Shown piece by piece: positions 17,694 to 26,941 of a stretch of 64,000 nucleotides of DNA; within the stretch, counting starts at the first letter, position 1; each line of letters opens with the position of its first letter. The stretch is from assembly GCF_001698205.1 (NCBI RefSeq), contig NZ_CP016591.1, forward strand, positions 2,728,001-2,792,000, read 5' to 3'. The position numbers and the translations under genes are program-made. Below the pieces are notes generated by a model. That model worked only from the letters and a program-made list of their open reading frames with translations. It was not told where the DNA came from and did not search any database. This DNA is from Tsuneonella dongtanensis. GTDB lineage: Bacteria > Pseudomonadota > Alphaproteobacteria > Sphingomonadales > Sphingomonadaceae.

Positions 17694-20096
17694 CTAGAAA
17701 GTGGCTCCCAGCCTTAGGCCGAACTCGCGCGGTGCGCCAATGAACCCGCGCATGATCGTTTGCCCGGTGGTCGTGTTGTTTCCTCCGAAAACGCCCGCGA
17801 GCGGTTGGGGGAACGACGAGGTAAAATAATCCGCGTCCGTGACGTTGAGGACATAGCCCGTGATCGCCAGGTCTCGATCGGGGAAATCCAGGCGCAGACT
17901 GATGTTGCCGATGTTCTTGGCATCGGCACCGTTGACCGAAAAACGCAGCGCAGACTGATACGCATAGTCCCCCCGCAGGGTCAGCCTGTAGCCGGGGCCA
18001 AAATCGCCCGTGTTTGCCTCGAGGAATGCATGCACTGACCAGTCGGGAGCGATGCCGGTTGGAGCGCCCGTCAAATCCTGGATGGTAGGATTGCCGTTGA
18101 CGATCTTCTCGAAGCCGACACAGGAATTTACGACTGCGGCGGAGCATCCCGGTAGACCGGGCGCGGTCGGGTTGAACAGATAGCGAGAATTCAGATATGC
18201 GCCTGAGATACCGGTCGAGAGGCGCTCACTCGGCTGGAGAGCAAGTTCAAATTCCACCCCTTTCGAACGGATGTTACCTGCATTCCGGATGACGAACATG
18301 GTGCCATCGTACGAGCGCTGCTGAAAATCATCGATATCCATGAGAAACGCGTTGACGTTGAGCTGCATGAGACGATCGAACAGGGAGGCCTTGACCCCTA
18401 TTTCATAATTCTTCGATGTTTCGGGCGCAAAGTTGCGGGTTGTCGCCGTCAGCGCCACGGGAGAGTTTGCGTTATTGAAACCACCGGATTTGAACCCCGT
18501 GGCATAACTGGCGTAAACGAGTGTTCCATCAATAGGACGCCACGTCAGGTTTGCGCGCCAAGTCGTCCGGTTGGCACTGGTTTCGAGTGTGGTTTGCTCG
18601 GTCGATGCGAGTGAGGCCGCGCCCGGGTTAGACCGAACTCCGACGAAGCTTCCGGTCTTGCGACCCGCGGTATACCGGGAGCCGAGCGTGGCCGTCAGGC
18701 TTGGGAAGATCTTAAAATCCGCCTGCGCATAAGCTGCATACGTCCTATCGTGCTGATCGAACTGGTTATTTGCGGCGTTAACTTGAGGGCCGGCGAGGCA
18801 TGCCGGCCTGCCGGCCGCGCCCACGACCAGCGCGCAGAATCTCGATCCAAGATTGATCGTGTTCGTTGTCGCGTAATCCTCGACCGCATAATAGAGGCCT
18901 GAGACGAAACTCAATTTGCCTCCGGCCAGGGTGTCCTTGGGCGAGATGAGCTGCAGTTCATGGTTCTGCGTTCGGCTCTCGAAACTGGCACCGCGATAAA
19001 AGATGTCGAGCGTCGTCAAGGCGTTGTCGCCGTCGTTCTGCCGATTGCTCCAATCGCGATAAGAATTCAGCAGACGCACCTCAAATCCGTTCCCCGCCGC
19101 TAGGGACAGATCGCTCGACAGGCCATACTGCCGGTCGAGCACAAGCGGGTCGACCATGCGCTGGTTGACGATGTGCGATGTATTGCCCGACAACGCCAGG
19201 GCGCCACCGGCTGCGGCGATCCGGCTCACAAAGGTATCAAGCTGCGGCTGGGGCGATGCGTCGACATCGATATTGCTGGGGTTCAGGCCGTCGCCGGTGA
19301 TTTGCGCATAATCGGCCCGCCCGACCCAGGTGAGGGCCGGGGTGATTTCCCATTTGGCCGACAGGCGACCTGCCAGCGTCGTGGAAGCGCCGTACGTTTG
19401 CTTGTCGAAAAGGTTATACGCGTGGCCATCCGTGGTCCGCGAAACGCCGGCAACGCGCAGGCCGAATGTCTCGGAAACGGGTACATTGCCCACGAACAAC
19501 GCCTTGAACGTGTTGAACGACCCGTACTCGAACTCGGCGCGGCCATTCATTTCCGACAGATCGGGTGCATTGGTCGTGATCGCAATAGCCCCGACCACGG
19601 CATTGCGCCCGGAAAGCGTTCCCTGCGGTCCGCGCAGGACCTCCACGCTGGCGACGTCCAGAAAGGTGGAAATGATCGCGCCTGGACGCGGCACGAACGC
19701 ACCGTCGAGCGACGTGGCGACATCGGAGTCGATCGCTGCGTTGGCCCCCGTCCCGAACCCCCGGATCTGCAAGGTGACGCCGGCTGCCTGTGACAGCTTC
19801 GCGATGCGAAGGTTGGGAACCACGAGCTGCAGTTCGGTAACGTCGCGAACACCCGATCGCTCGAGCTGGGCGCCCGAAAGCGCCACGACCGATAGCGGCA
19901 CGTCGTTGACCCGTTCCGCTCGCTTCTGCGCCGTCACGACTATGCCGCCGAAGGCCGCGTCGCCTCCGTCGTCGTCGGCCGCCGCCATGGATGGGTCCGT
20001 CGTCGTCGGCGCTGCTGCATCTTGCGCGTGGGCCGCGGTAGCAGTGACCAGCGCCAGCGTAGCTACGCCAGAGCACACTGTCGGCTTAAGTTTCAT
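17694..20096 (-). CDS. TonB-dependent outer-membrane receptor
   Basis: 800 residues with a signal peptide ending AAHAQD, a plug domain starting GGIVVTAQKRAERVNDVPLS (TonB box-like, residue about 50) and LRGPQGTLSGRNAVVGAI, and a 22-strand barrel ending in GLRLGATF with C-terminal Phe. It belongs to the broad sphingomonad group of receptors used for organic nutrients as well as iron chelates. Its place between DUF1254 proteins and an esterase, rather than siderophore genes, argues for an organic substrate. Confidence 0.9.
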   Translation of the reverse strand: MKLKPTVCSGVATLALVTATAAHAQDAAAPTTTDPSMAAADDDGGDAAFGGIVVTAQKRAERVNDVPLSVVALSGAQLERSGVRDVTELQLVVPNLRIAKLSQAAGVTLQIRGFGTGANAAIDSDVATSLDGAFVPRPGAIISTFLDVASVEVLRGPQGTLSGRNAVVGAIAITTNAPDLSEMNGRAEFEYGSFNTFKALFVGNVPVSETFGLRVAGVSRTTDGHAYNLFDKQTYGASTTLAGRLSAKWEITPALTWVGRADYAQITGDGLNPSNIDVDASPQPQLDTFVSRIAAAGGALALSGNTSHIVNQRMVDPLVLDRQYGLSSDLSLAAGNGFEVRLLNSYRDWSNRQNDGDNALTTLDIFYRGASFESRTQNHELQLISPKDTLAGGKLSFVSGLYYAVEDYATTNTINLGSRFCALVVGAAGRPACLAGPQVNAANNQFDQHDRTYAAYAQADFKIFPSLTATLGSRYTAGRKTGSFVGVRSNPGAASLASTEQTTLETSANRTTWRANLTWRPIDGTLVYASYATGFKSGGFNNANSPVALTATTRNFAPETSKNYEIGVKASLFDRLMQLNVNAFLMDIDDFQQRSYDGTMFVIRNAGNIRSKGVEFELALQPSERLSTGISGAYLNSRYLFNPTAPGLPGCSAAVVNSCVGFEKIVNGNPTIQDLTGAPTGIAPDWSVHAFLEANTGDFGPGYRLTLRGDYAYQSALRFSVNGADAKNIGNISLRLDFPDRDLAITGYVLNVTDADYFTSSFPQPLAGVFGGNNTTTGQTIMRGFIGAPREFGLRLGATF

Positions 20097-20172
20097 GATC
20101 CTGCTCTCCCCTGGATGTGAATCGTTCGTCTGCGACCGGTTTCTCGTCGTGATCGGATCCCCTGCCGTGCCC

Positions 20173-21603
20173 TCATTCGATCCGGTCGATCATCGGCAGG
20201 GTCCGTTCGAGGAACGGATCGTGCAAAATGGACTGTCCGGGCTGGTAGCAACGAAAGGTGATCGCGAAGGGGCCGGACTGTGTCGCCGGCATCCAGTTGC
20301 TCAATCGATCCGCGGCGGGGGTTCCGCCGACGGCCACCTTGATCGCGCCATCGGGTTCGACCGCGACCGCGGGATCGCGGCCCACGACCGCGTATTTGTC
20401 GTCCGCATTGTCGATCAGGTTCGAACCGCTGTCGTAACTGGTTAGCGACCAAAAGGCCGCGCATTGCGACACGAACGCCTGCGGCAGCGTCACGGTGTAG
20501 GTCCGGGCACCGTCGAGCGGGCGCCCGCTCGAATCCTTCAGGGCGCGGAAATAGATCGCCTCTTGCGGACTGTTGACCACGAGGCCGAAAATCGCCCCGG
20601 CTGCCCGGCTCAGGAAATCGCCTCCATAGTCGCCGCCGCGGAAGTCCATGGTCCAGCCGCGCAGCTCGCCCCCGCGATTGCGAATCTTCCAAGCGACGGT
20701 GCTCGGACCGGCTTCGAGCGCACGTGTCAGGCCTCGCTCGATGGCTGGGTTGCCGAGACCGATCGGACCCGGCCGGGCGGGGTCGAAGCCGATCGCCATG
20801 AACGCCGAAAGCCATGCCCGGTCGCGCTCGGGCAGAGGGTTGCGTTCGAGAATCCGCGCGAGACGATCGTAAAAGCCCAGCAGGCCGGGCGCCGACACCA
20901 TTTGAGAAACGGGAGACCCCGTCGTGGCTGCCGGCGGACCCGACATCCGGTACCTGTCCTGCACTTTCTGTGCATCCGGAAGGTCGGCGTCTCCCTTCAC
21001 CGCAACGCGGAGGATAATCAGACCTTCGTTGGTCGGCGACTGGATGACCTTGCGCGCACGCGGTGCGCGTCCTTTCCAGTCCGGGCCGACGAGCAGATAT
21101 CGGCCGGCACCGTCCCCTTGCGTGCGGTGACTGATATACCCGATGTTCGTCAGGCTGGCGTCGGCGATCTGCATCGCGGCATAGCGCCCGGGAGTCGCCG
21201 GGACGTCGATCTCCACCGGGCCCTGCGCCAGATCGAACGGCGACCACGAATAGAGCGTATCGACATTCGGTGCGCCGCCGGTGCTCTCCCTGGCGGTCAT
21301 CAGGGTGGGAACGCCGGTCAGCGAATTGGCGGTAGGCCGCGGGCGGCCCGCGTCCGTATCCCGCGCGATGCGCCGGGCGCGCCAATCGTCGAAATAGACG
21401 TACGGCAATCCAAATTGATACAGGAGGAGGCCATAGCTGTAGGCCATCTCTTCCAAGGCCTTGGCATCGCGCGACGCGGGATCGCCGGACAATTTCAGCA
21501 AGGCTTGCGGGTTCTCGGGAGCAGCTGCCAGAGCCGCAGGCCCCTCGATCGTTCCCATCGTCGCCAAGAGGAGGCTAGCAAAAGGGTGGTTCAATGGGTT
21601 CAT
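20173..21603 (-). CDS. Exported DUF1254/DUF1214 protein (first of a tandem pair in window order)
   Basis: 476 residues with a probable signal peptide (MNPLNHPFASLLLATMGTIEG ending ALAAA). The N-terminal DUF1254 signature is APNVDTLYSWSPFDLAQGPVEI with RYAAMQIADA; the C-terminal DUF1214 part contains TYTVTLPQAFVSQCAAFWSL and PFAITFRCYQPGQSI. The biochemical role of these domains is not established as far as I know. Its paralogue overlaps it by 4 bp upstream, and the TonB receptor follows after 76 bp. Confidence 0.85.
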   Translation of the reverse strand: MNPLNHPFASLLLATMGTIEGPAALAAAPENPQALLKLSGDPASRDAKALEEMAYSYGLLLYQFGLPYVYFDDWRARRIARDTDAGRPRPTANSLTGVPTLMTARESTGGAPNVDTLYSWSPFDLAQGPVEIDVPATPGRYAAMQIADASLTNIGYISHRTQGDGAGRYLLVGPDWKGRAPRARKVIQSPTNEGLIILRVAVKGDADLPDAQKVQDRYRMSGPPAATTGSPVSQMVSAPGLLGFYDRLARILERNPLPERDRAWLSAFMAIGFDPARPGPIGLGNPAIERGLTRALEAGPSTVAWKIRNRGGELRGWTMDFRGGDYGGDFLSRAAGAIFGLVVNSPQEAIYFRALKDSSGRPLDGARTYTVTLPQAFVSQCAAFWSLTSYDSGSNLIDNADDKYAVVGRDPAVAVEPDGAIKVAVGGTPAADRLSNWMPATQSGPFAITFRCYQPGQSILHDPFLERTLPMIDRIE

Positions 21604-22901
21604 GACGCAGGGACCACGCTGGGGAGTCGGAAACTTCGGTCGAGCAGTTCGCGCCGGGGCAAGTAAGCCCTCAGCACGAGCTCGAACGCACCCTCGGGCG
21701 GAGTAGGCAGCCAGTTCGCAATGGGGCCGTCTGCGGGAGGATGGCGCTGCAAGAACACGGTGATCGAACCGTCATCGGCCCTTTGCAAGTTGTCCTGGTG
21801 GCTTCCCAGCGCGTGCCGGCCAAGCGCGTTGTCGAAGAGATAGCTCTGGCCGCTCGGCGTCCGCCGATACGCGGTCAGCGACCAAAACGCATCGACGGGC
21901 AGGCTCCCCGACGGGAGGGTCAGGCGCCAGCGCTGATCGGCGTCGAACTCTGTTTGGCCGTCGGGGGCCAGCGCCCAGAAGTACATCGCTTCCCGGTTCG
22001 GCAATGCGCCGAGGCCCTTGAGCGCGATCAGCGCGCGCGAGCGGTAGTCGGGCCCGAACGCCCCCATGTTTTCAAAAGGAAGGATCCAGCCGCATTGCCG
22101 CAATCCCGGCGGTGTGCGCAGCAGCTGGGTGCGTGCCTCCATAAACCCGTCGTGGATGGTGCGAAGCTCGTCTGCCGACCAGGGTCGGCCGCGGCCCTCG
22201 CCGGCAAGACCGAGCGCGGCGATCGCGCGCATGACCTCGTCCGGCGCGCTCGACGGGGGCGACTCGGCTAGAAGCCTCGTCAGGGTTTCGAGCACCACAA
22301 CCGGATCGCCATCGGCGCGACACCCGGGGGCAAAGGCAGCCGATCCGGTGGGCCCCGCGATCCGGCATTGGTCCTGAAGTGCATGGAAATCGCCCAGGTC
22401 TTCGCGCTGGTCAACCTCGGCGCGGATCAGAAGCCATGCCCAGCGCGTCGGCGAGCTCACCGCGCCGGCGGCCGTGCGATCAGGCCCGGAGATCGAAAAT
22501 CGCACGGGACTGCTGCCGCTCGTGCGCGACCCCAGCAGGGCGAAGTTGTTCGAATAGGTGTCCATCACTGCCACCGAGAGATACCGGTCGCCAAACGATG
22601 GCACGTCGATCGTGAGCGGCCCGGCCGACAGGTCGAGCCACGACGTGGAATACAGGGTGTCCACGTTGGGGGTGGTCACCGTCTGCGACGTTGGAGTGAC
22701 CAGACTGCGGTAATGGAAAAACGTGTTGGGCCGCGTCCGGCGTGCGAAGGCTGCCCGCACGTTCGCCGTCTCGATCAAGGGAAGCCCGAAAGTCCAGACC
22801 GTCCGGGCGAACGCCCGGAGATCGCCTGCAGAGCGCAAGTTCAATGCACTTGTCGGAGACGATGCCAAAACTGCCAAGACGCTCCGCCGATCTACCAACA
22901 T
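21600..22901 (-). CDS. Exported DUF1254/DUF1214 protein, first gene of the leftward operon
   Basis: 433 residues. It opens with MLVDRRSVLAVLASSPTSAL, a weak Tat-like signal. TTPNVDTLYSTSWLDLSAGPLTIDVP and DRYLSVAVMDTYS give the DUF1254 signature; the C-terminal RWRLTLPSGSLPVDAFWSLTAY gives DUF1214. It is clearly paralogous to the next gene, with which it overlaps (ATGA). It diverges from a LysR gene across about 100 bp holding a palindromic operator candidate. Confidence 0.85.
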   Translation of the reverse strand: MLVDRRSVLAVLASSPTSALNLRSAGDLRAFARTVWTFGLPLIETANVRAAFARRTRPNTFFHYRSLVTPTSQTVTTPNVDTLYSTSWLDLSAGPLTIDVPSFGDRYLSVAVMDTYSNNFALLGSRTSGSSPVRFSISGPDRTAAGAVSSPTRWAWLLIRAEVDQREDLGDFHALQDQCRIAGPTGSAAFAPGCRADGDPVVVLETLTRLLAESPPSSAPDEVMRAIAALGLAGEGRGRPWSADELRTIHDGFMEARTQLLRTPPGLRQCGWILPFENMGAFGPDYRSRALIALKGLGALPNREAMYFWALAPDGQTEFDADQRWRLTLPSGSLPVDAFWSLTAYRRTPSGQSYLFDNALGRHALGSHQDNLQRADDGSITVFLQRHPPADGPIANWLPTPPEGAFELVLRAYLPRRELLDRSFRLPSVVPAS

Positions 22902-22957
22902 GCTTTTTGGTTTGCTCCCGAGGCAGGTCCTACCGGGTGACCTGAATTTTCACCAGA

Positions 22958-22992
22958 GCTATGACTTGCGCATGTTGATAGCTATTGGCTAT
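22958..22992. promoter_or_regulatory. Candidate LysR operator between DUF1254 operon and LysR gene
   Basis: ATAGC-TATTG-GCTAT (22978-22992) is a perfect inverted repeat, and AGCTAT at 22958-22963 adds a third half-site 15 bp upstream pairing with the ATAGC. This arrangement of a recognition dyad plus extra half-sites just before the regulator start fits LysR autoregulation and control of the divergent operon. Binding is inferred. Confidence 0.5.
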
Positions 22993-23001
22993 GATTCATC
23001 G

Positions 23002-23985
23002 ATGGATATCGGTTCGCTCGACCTGCGCCAACTTCGGCAGATCGCAGAGATTTGCCGGGCGGGCGGGGTGACGCGCGCGGCACACATGCTTGGCATTTCG
23101 CAGCCGACGCTCAGCAAGAGCATACGCCGTATCGAGGACCAGCTCGGCGTTCCCCTCTTTGATGTCCGGGGGCGCAGCCTTGTGCCGAATGTGCTCGCGC
23201 ATCACATCGCCAGTCGGTCGGCGGCGATCCTCGAGAACGTGGAGAAGGTCGGGCGCGAAGTCCGCGCGATCGCCAGCGGCCATGGGGCACCCTTGCGGAT
23301 CGGGGTAGGGGCGGCGTCGCGGCACCTCTGTGACCGCATCGTGCTTGCGGATCTCCTGAAAATGTCTCCGCACTTACGGATCGAAATGCATCAGGACGTC
23401 GTTCCAAATCTGATGCAGCGGGTCCGGTCGAGCGAACTGGATGTCGTGATCACCAGCCATCGCCGCGATGCGGCCCCACGCGGGCTCGTGAGCCTCGCCG
23501 TATTGCAGGATGACGTGTACTTTGTTGCGCGTGCAAACCACCCATTGCGGGGTTGCCGAGACGCCGACGTCCCGCGATTCCTCGAATATCCGATTGCCAG
23601 CCCCGGGCTCTATTTCGATTTCCAGCGCGCTCTGCCGACCACGCTGAACGATGCGCAGACGCGGAATGCGACTGCCTATGTCTGTCAGGATTATTCATCA
23701 ATCTTCGACATGGTTCTGGCTAGCGATTCGATCACCTACGCGCCTTGGTTCATCATCGATCGCCTCTGCACGCCCGACAACGTCGTCGTCCTGAACGCCA
23801 AGATGCGCCTGTCGTACTATAGCTACATCTTCGTCAACGAGATCGCGGCCAGTTCCCCGTTCATACGAGGATCGGTCGAGGTCATCCGCCGTTCGATCGC
23901 GACTGCCTATGAAGACGGCATGCGCAGCGCAAAAACCCGCCGGCTCGAATTCGGCATCACGGATGGATATTCCGCGTCCAATTAG
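23002..23985 (+). CDS. LysR-family transcriptional regulator
   Basis: 327 residues from MDIGSLDLRQLRQIAEIC; longer in-frame starts run into the divergent gene. The helix-turn-helix GGVTRAAHMLGISQPTLSKS (about 20-40) is followed by the LysR substrate-binding fold (GHGAPLRIGVGAASRHL, YFVARANHPL). It is transcribed away from the DUF1254 operon and towards the metallo-beta-lactamase-fold gene 45 bp downstream. It probably responds to a compound handled by this cluster. Confidence 0.92.
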   Translation: MDIGSLDLRQLRQIAEICRAGGVTRAAHMLGISQPTLSKSIRRIEDQLGVPLFDVRGRSLVPNVLAHHIASRSAAILENVEKVGREVRAIASGHGAPLRIGVGAASRHLCDRIVLADLLKMSPHLRIEMHQDVVPNLMQRVRSSELDVVITSHRRDAAPRGLVSLAVLQDDVYFVARANHPLRGCRDADVPRFLEYPIASPGLYFDFQRALPTTLNDAQTRNATAYVCQDYSSIFDMVLASDSITYAPWFIIDRLCTPDNVVVLNAKMRLSYYSYIFVNEIAASSPFIRGSVEVIRRSIATAYEDGMRSAKTRRLEFGITDGYSASN

Positions 23986-24030
23986 GCGAGGCGTTCGGTC
24001 GCCCGCAGTGCAGATCAGGGGAGATTGCCA

Positions 24031-25125
24031 GTGAAGACAGTCGTAGCCTCGCCTCTACTCTCAGTCGCTATCAACCCGGTTCCGTCCAGGGCCGCTGTGC
24101 CGCGCGAGGAAATACCTGCGCAGCAAGCGAAGCTCCGCGAACGGCGGGCGCCCGACATCGCCGTCACGCAGACGGAGGAGGGTCAGTCCGTCGCTTATGA
24201 CGCATTCACGTGGCAGAGGCGCGAGCTTGCGAAGCGCCTGCCCCTCGACGAACCGTGGCCGGCGGAGAAGGACATTGAGGCGACTCTTGCGAGGTTTGAT
24301 CTCGACAAGCCTCCCGTCAGCGAGGTCCTCCCCGCACCTTCGCGGGTGGCACCGGACGTCTATCTCGTGGCGAGCAAGACCAATCACGCCTACCTCATTG
24401 ATGCGGGCCCGGCCGGCCTCGTCCTGGTCGATCCGGGCCCCGAGACGAATGTGGAGGTCATACTTGCCAATGTCGAATCGCTTGGCTTTGCCCGTACGGA
24501 CATAAAGTGGGTCATCAATACGCACGCGCATTTCGATCATTCGATGGCCGATGCGCAATTCCAGCGGCTTGGCGCAAAGATATTGGTGGGTGAGGCGGAC
24601 GTCGGCGCCGTCGAAAAGGGCACTCTGGTGACCGCCAAGTACGTCCTGCCGCCCGATGAGCAGAAGAGCTACCCGACGTTGGAAGTTGATTGGCCGGTCG
24701 ACGATGGCGAAGAACTGCGGCTCGGCGACAAGACCATCCTTGCGATCGCCACCCCCGACCACACCGACGGATCCACCTGTTACGTTCTCCAGGCGGGGGG
24801 GCGGACGGTACTATTCGGCGGCGACACGATCCTGTTCGATTACCGTCTGGGCGCGCAAGGCACTCCTTTTGCCGATAACGAAAGATACGGGGCGTCCCTC
24901 AAAAAGCTGGCCACGCTGGGTTTGAACCCAAAGTCCAGTATTCGCTGGGACATTCTCCTCCCCGGACACGGCACAATCGTCTTGAACCGCGCATATCTCG
25001 ACGTGTCGAAGGGCATGCGTCAGGTCCAGTTGGACCTCTCGGATGGAATACCGGTCAACGCATTGCCATTCGGCAACCTCTATTATCGGCAGATGATGTT
25101 CGGTCGACCGGTTGCGGCACGCTGA
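24031..25125 (+). CDS. Metallo-beta-lactamase-fold hydrolase
   Basis: The GTG at 24031 is chosen because AGGGGAGA lies 8 bp before it; a TTG 6 bp upstream is the alternative. The 364-residue protein has the metal motif THAHFDHSMAD, a third ligand region GGDTILFD, and LLPGHG near the C-terminus, with DHTDGSTCYVLQ in between; these fit a class B-type two-metal hydrolase. The first 80 residues are an extra N-terminal region without a clear signal peptide. Following the LysR gene, it may cleave an ester, lactone or thioester of the same pathway. It need not act on antibiotics. Confidence 0.82.
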   Translation: MKTVVASPLLSVAINPVPSRAAVPREEIPAQQAKLRERRAPDIAVTQTEEGQSVAYDAFTWQRRELAKRLPLDEPWPAEKDIEATLARFDLDKPPVSEVLPAPSRVAPDVYLVASKTNHAYLIDAGPAGLVLVDPGPETNVEVILANVESLGFARTDIKWVINTHAHFDHSMADAQFQRLGAKILVGEADVGAVEKGTLVTAKYVLPPDEQKSYPTLEVDWPVDDGEELRLGDKTILAIATPDHTDGSTCYVLQAGGRTVLFGGDTILFDYRLGAQGTPFADNERYGASLKKLATLGLNPKSSIRWDILLPGHGTIVLNRAYLDVSKGMRQVQLDLSDGIPVNALPFGNLYYRQMMFGRPVAAR

Positions 25126-25636
25126 GCGCCGCGGCACGCGAATGAGTTTAACGCTCGGCACAGTTTGTTTGTCTGCTCTTCGAGTGGTGTGACTTTAGGC
25201 AGACATTCCGCTTCCGGCCCAGGAGCAGTCGATCAGCTAGGCGCCCTCGAGTCGGTCATTCCGGCCAGAAAGGTCAATGCCCGAAAGTAGCCGTCCATTC
25301 AGAAAAGCCCCCTCGACAGGTTCCCGCCCTCATTTCGGCCATTCGCAACCAAGCCGCAATCTCCTCGAAGCGGACAGCCAGCTTTCGGGCTCCGCCGCCT
25401 AGCTACTGAATGCCAGCAAGGTGAGTGCAAACTGGTCGTTTCCGACCACTCGCTCGATCAGCGTCCTCTAGGTGAACAGGTGAGAGCCTCCTCGTGGGAG
25501 GAGCGATATTCCTACTGTTGGCGCGACTGGTCGGTTGAAAGCTCACCAATAGGAGCGGACGAAGCGCTGTCGCGCGCAATAGCTCGTACAGACCCGTCGG
25601 TTTGCATGGCAGATCGTTCTATTCGACCGGCCTACT
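25126..25636. other. Gene-free spacer with degenerate dispersed-repeat sequence
   Basis: No supported gene in about 510 bp between the rightward hydrolase and the leftward transporter. It contains CCGCTTCCGGCCCAGGAGC (from 25208) matching the dispersed motif also at 16314 and 37882, and a run of similar degenerate pieces (25265-25400). Short open frames here have no coding signature. Confidence 0.5.
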
Positions 25637-26941
25637 TTATCGGCCTTCCGGTGCACCTCGAGCACGTCCCAACACGAACGTGATCGCCACGCCAAGCGCC
25701 GTCAGGGAACCTAACGGCGTCAACGCGAGCGGGAAACTGTCTGTGCGCTCGTGAATGGCGCCGACCGCCGCGTTGGCGCCGGCGGTACCGAGGTGAGCGA
25801 TGGCATTGATGGCGGCAAGACCCGCAGCGGCGATCGACGGCGCCAGGGTTTCCGACGACAGCGCCCAGAACGGGCCCTTGATTGCGTAATTTCCAAGCAG
25901 GACGAGTGTGAGCAGGACCATCGTCACCGCCAACGACGAAGTCAGAAGGGTCGCAAAGATCGAACACGTCGTCAGAAGGAGCGGAAATCCGGTTGCACGG
26001 ATGCGCTCTCCGTTCCTGTCAGCGCGGCGCCCCCAATAAAGCATGAAAGCCGCCGCCACTGCAAAGGGAAGGGTATTGAGCGCAGCGGTCTCCCAAATCG
26101 ACACGCCGAACGACTTGATGATCTGGGGCTGCCAGAGGGACAACGCGTTGCTGGTCGCCGAACTACCGCAATAGACAATCGCAAGCAGCCAGACCTTGCC
26201 ACTGCGCAGCGTTGCAATGATCGAAGGGTGGTCAACGGACCCGGGCTCGCGCTCGGCGGCAAGAGTGTCGCTCAGCCACGCTCGTTCTTCATCGTCCAAC
26301 CAGCGCGCTTTCGCCGGACCGTCGCTGAGCACTGTCAATGCGACTAGCCCCAGCAAGATGGCCGGCACCGATTCCAAGATGAACAGCCATTGCCAACCGG
26401 CCAGACCAGCTTTGCCGTCCAGGGAAAGCAACAGCGCGGCCAGCGGGCTACCCAGAACGTTCGACAACGGAATGGCGACCATGAATAGAGCGACCATCGA
26501 GGCGCGTTGGCGGCGGGGGAACCACTGCGTAATGAACAGCACCGCTCCCGGAAAGAACCCGGCCTCTGCCGCGCCGAGCAGGAATCGCAGTAAATAGAAC
26601 ATGGTCGGCCCACTCATCGCGGCCATGGCGAGGCCGACGAGGCCCCAGCTGATCATGATGCGGGCGATCCAGCGCCGCGCGCCGAAGCGTTGCTGCGCAA
26701 TGTTGCTGGGTATTTCGAACAGCACGTACGCGACGAAGAAGAGGCTGCCGCCGAGACCGAAGGCCGCCGAACTAATGCCGAGGTCGGCATTCATGGTCAG
26801 CGCCGCGAAACCAATGTTCGTCCGATCGATGTAGGCGATGAGGTAGCAGAGAACCAAGAATGGCATCAGTCGCCAAGACACCTTACGCATGGTGCGGACG
26901 GCGATCTCGGATTGTTGCTCAGTCGCGGGTTCCACGCTCAC
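25637..26941 (-). CDS. Major facilitator transporter, ACS (anion:cation symporter) type
   Basis: 434 residues from a GTG that overlaps the tctA stop codon (GTGA), implying translational coupling. Twelve hydrophobic helices are visible; the N-terminal segment with LCYLIAYIDRTNIGFAA and LFFVAYVLFEIPSNIAQQRFGARRW is typical of the anion:cation symporter branch (phthalate, tartrate, glucarate and similar). It ends a leftward operon with tctA, the tctC-tctB fusion and a TonB receptor. It is not the usual TcuC type; it may import the same or a related carboxylate. Confidence 0.88.
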   Translation of the reverse strand: MSVEPATEQQSEIAVRTMRKVSWRLMPFLVLCYLIAYIDRTNIGFAALTMNADLGISSAAFGLGGSLFFVAYVLFEIPSNIAQQRFGARRWIARIMISWGLVGLAMAAMSGPTMFYLLRFLLGAAEAGFFPGAVLFITQWFPRRQRASMVALFMVAIPLSNVLGSPLAALLLSLDGKAGLAGWQWLFILESVPAILLGLVALTVLSDGPAKARWLDDEERAWLSDTLAAEREPGSVDHPSIIATLRSGKVWLLAIVYCGSSATSNALSLWQPQIIKSFGVSIWETAALNTLPFAVAAAFMLYWGRRADRNGERIRATGFPLLLTTCSIFATLLTSSLAVTMVLLTLVLLGNYAIKGPFWALSSETLAPSIAAAGLAAINAIAHLGTAGANAAVGAIHERTDSFPLALTPLGSLTALGVAITFVLGRARGAPEGR

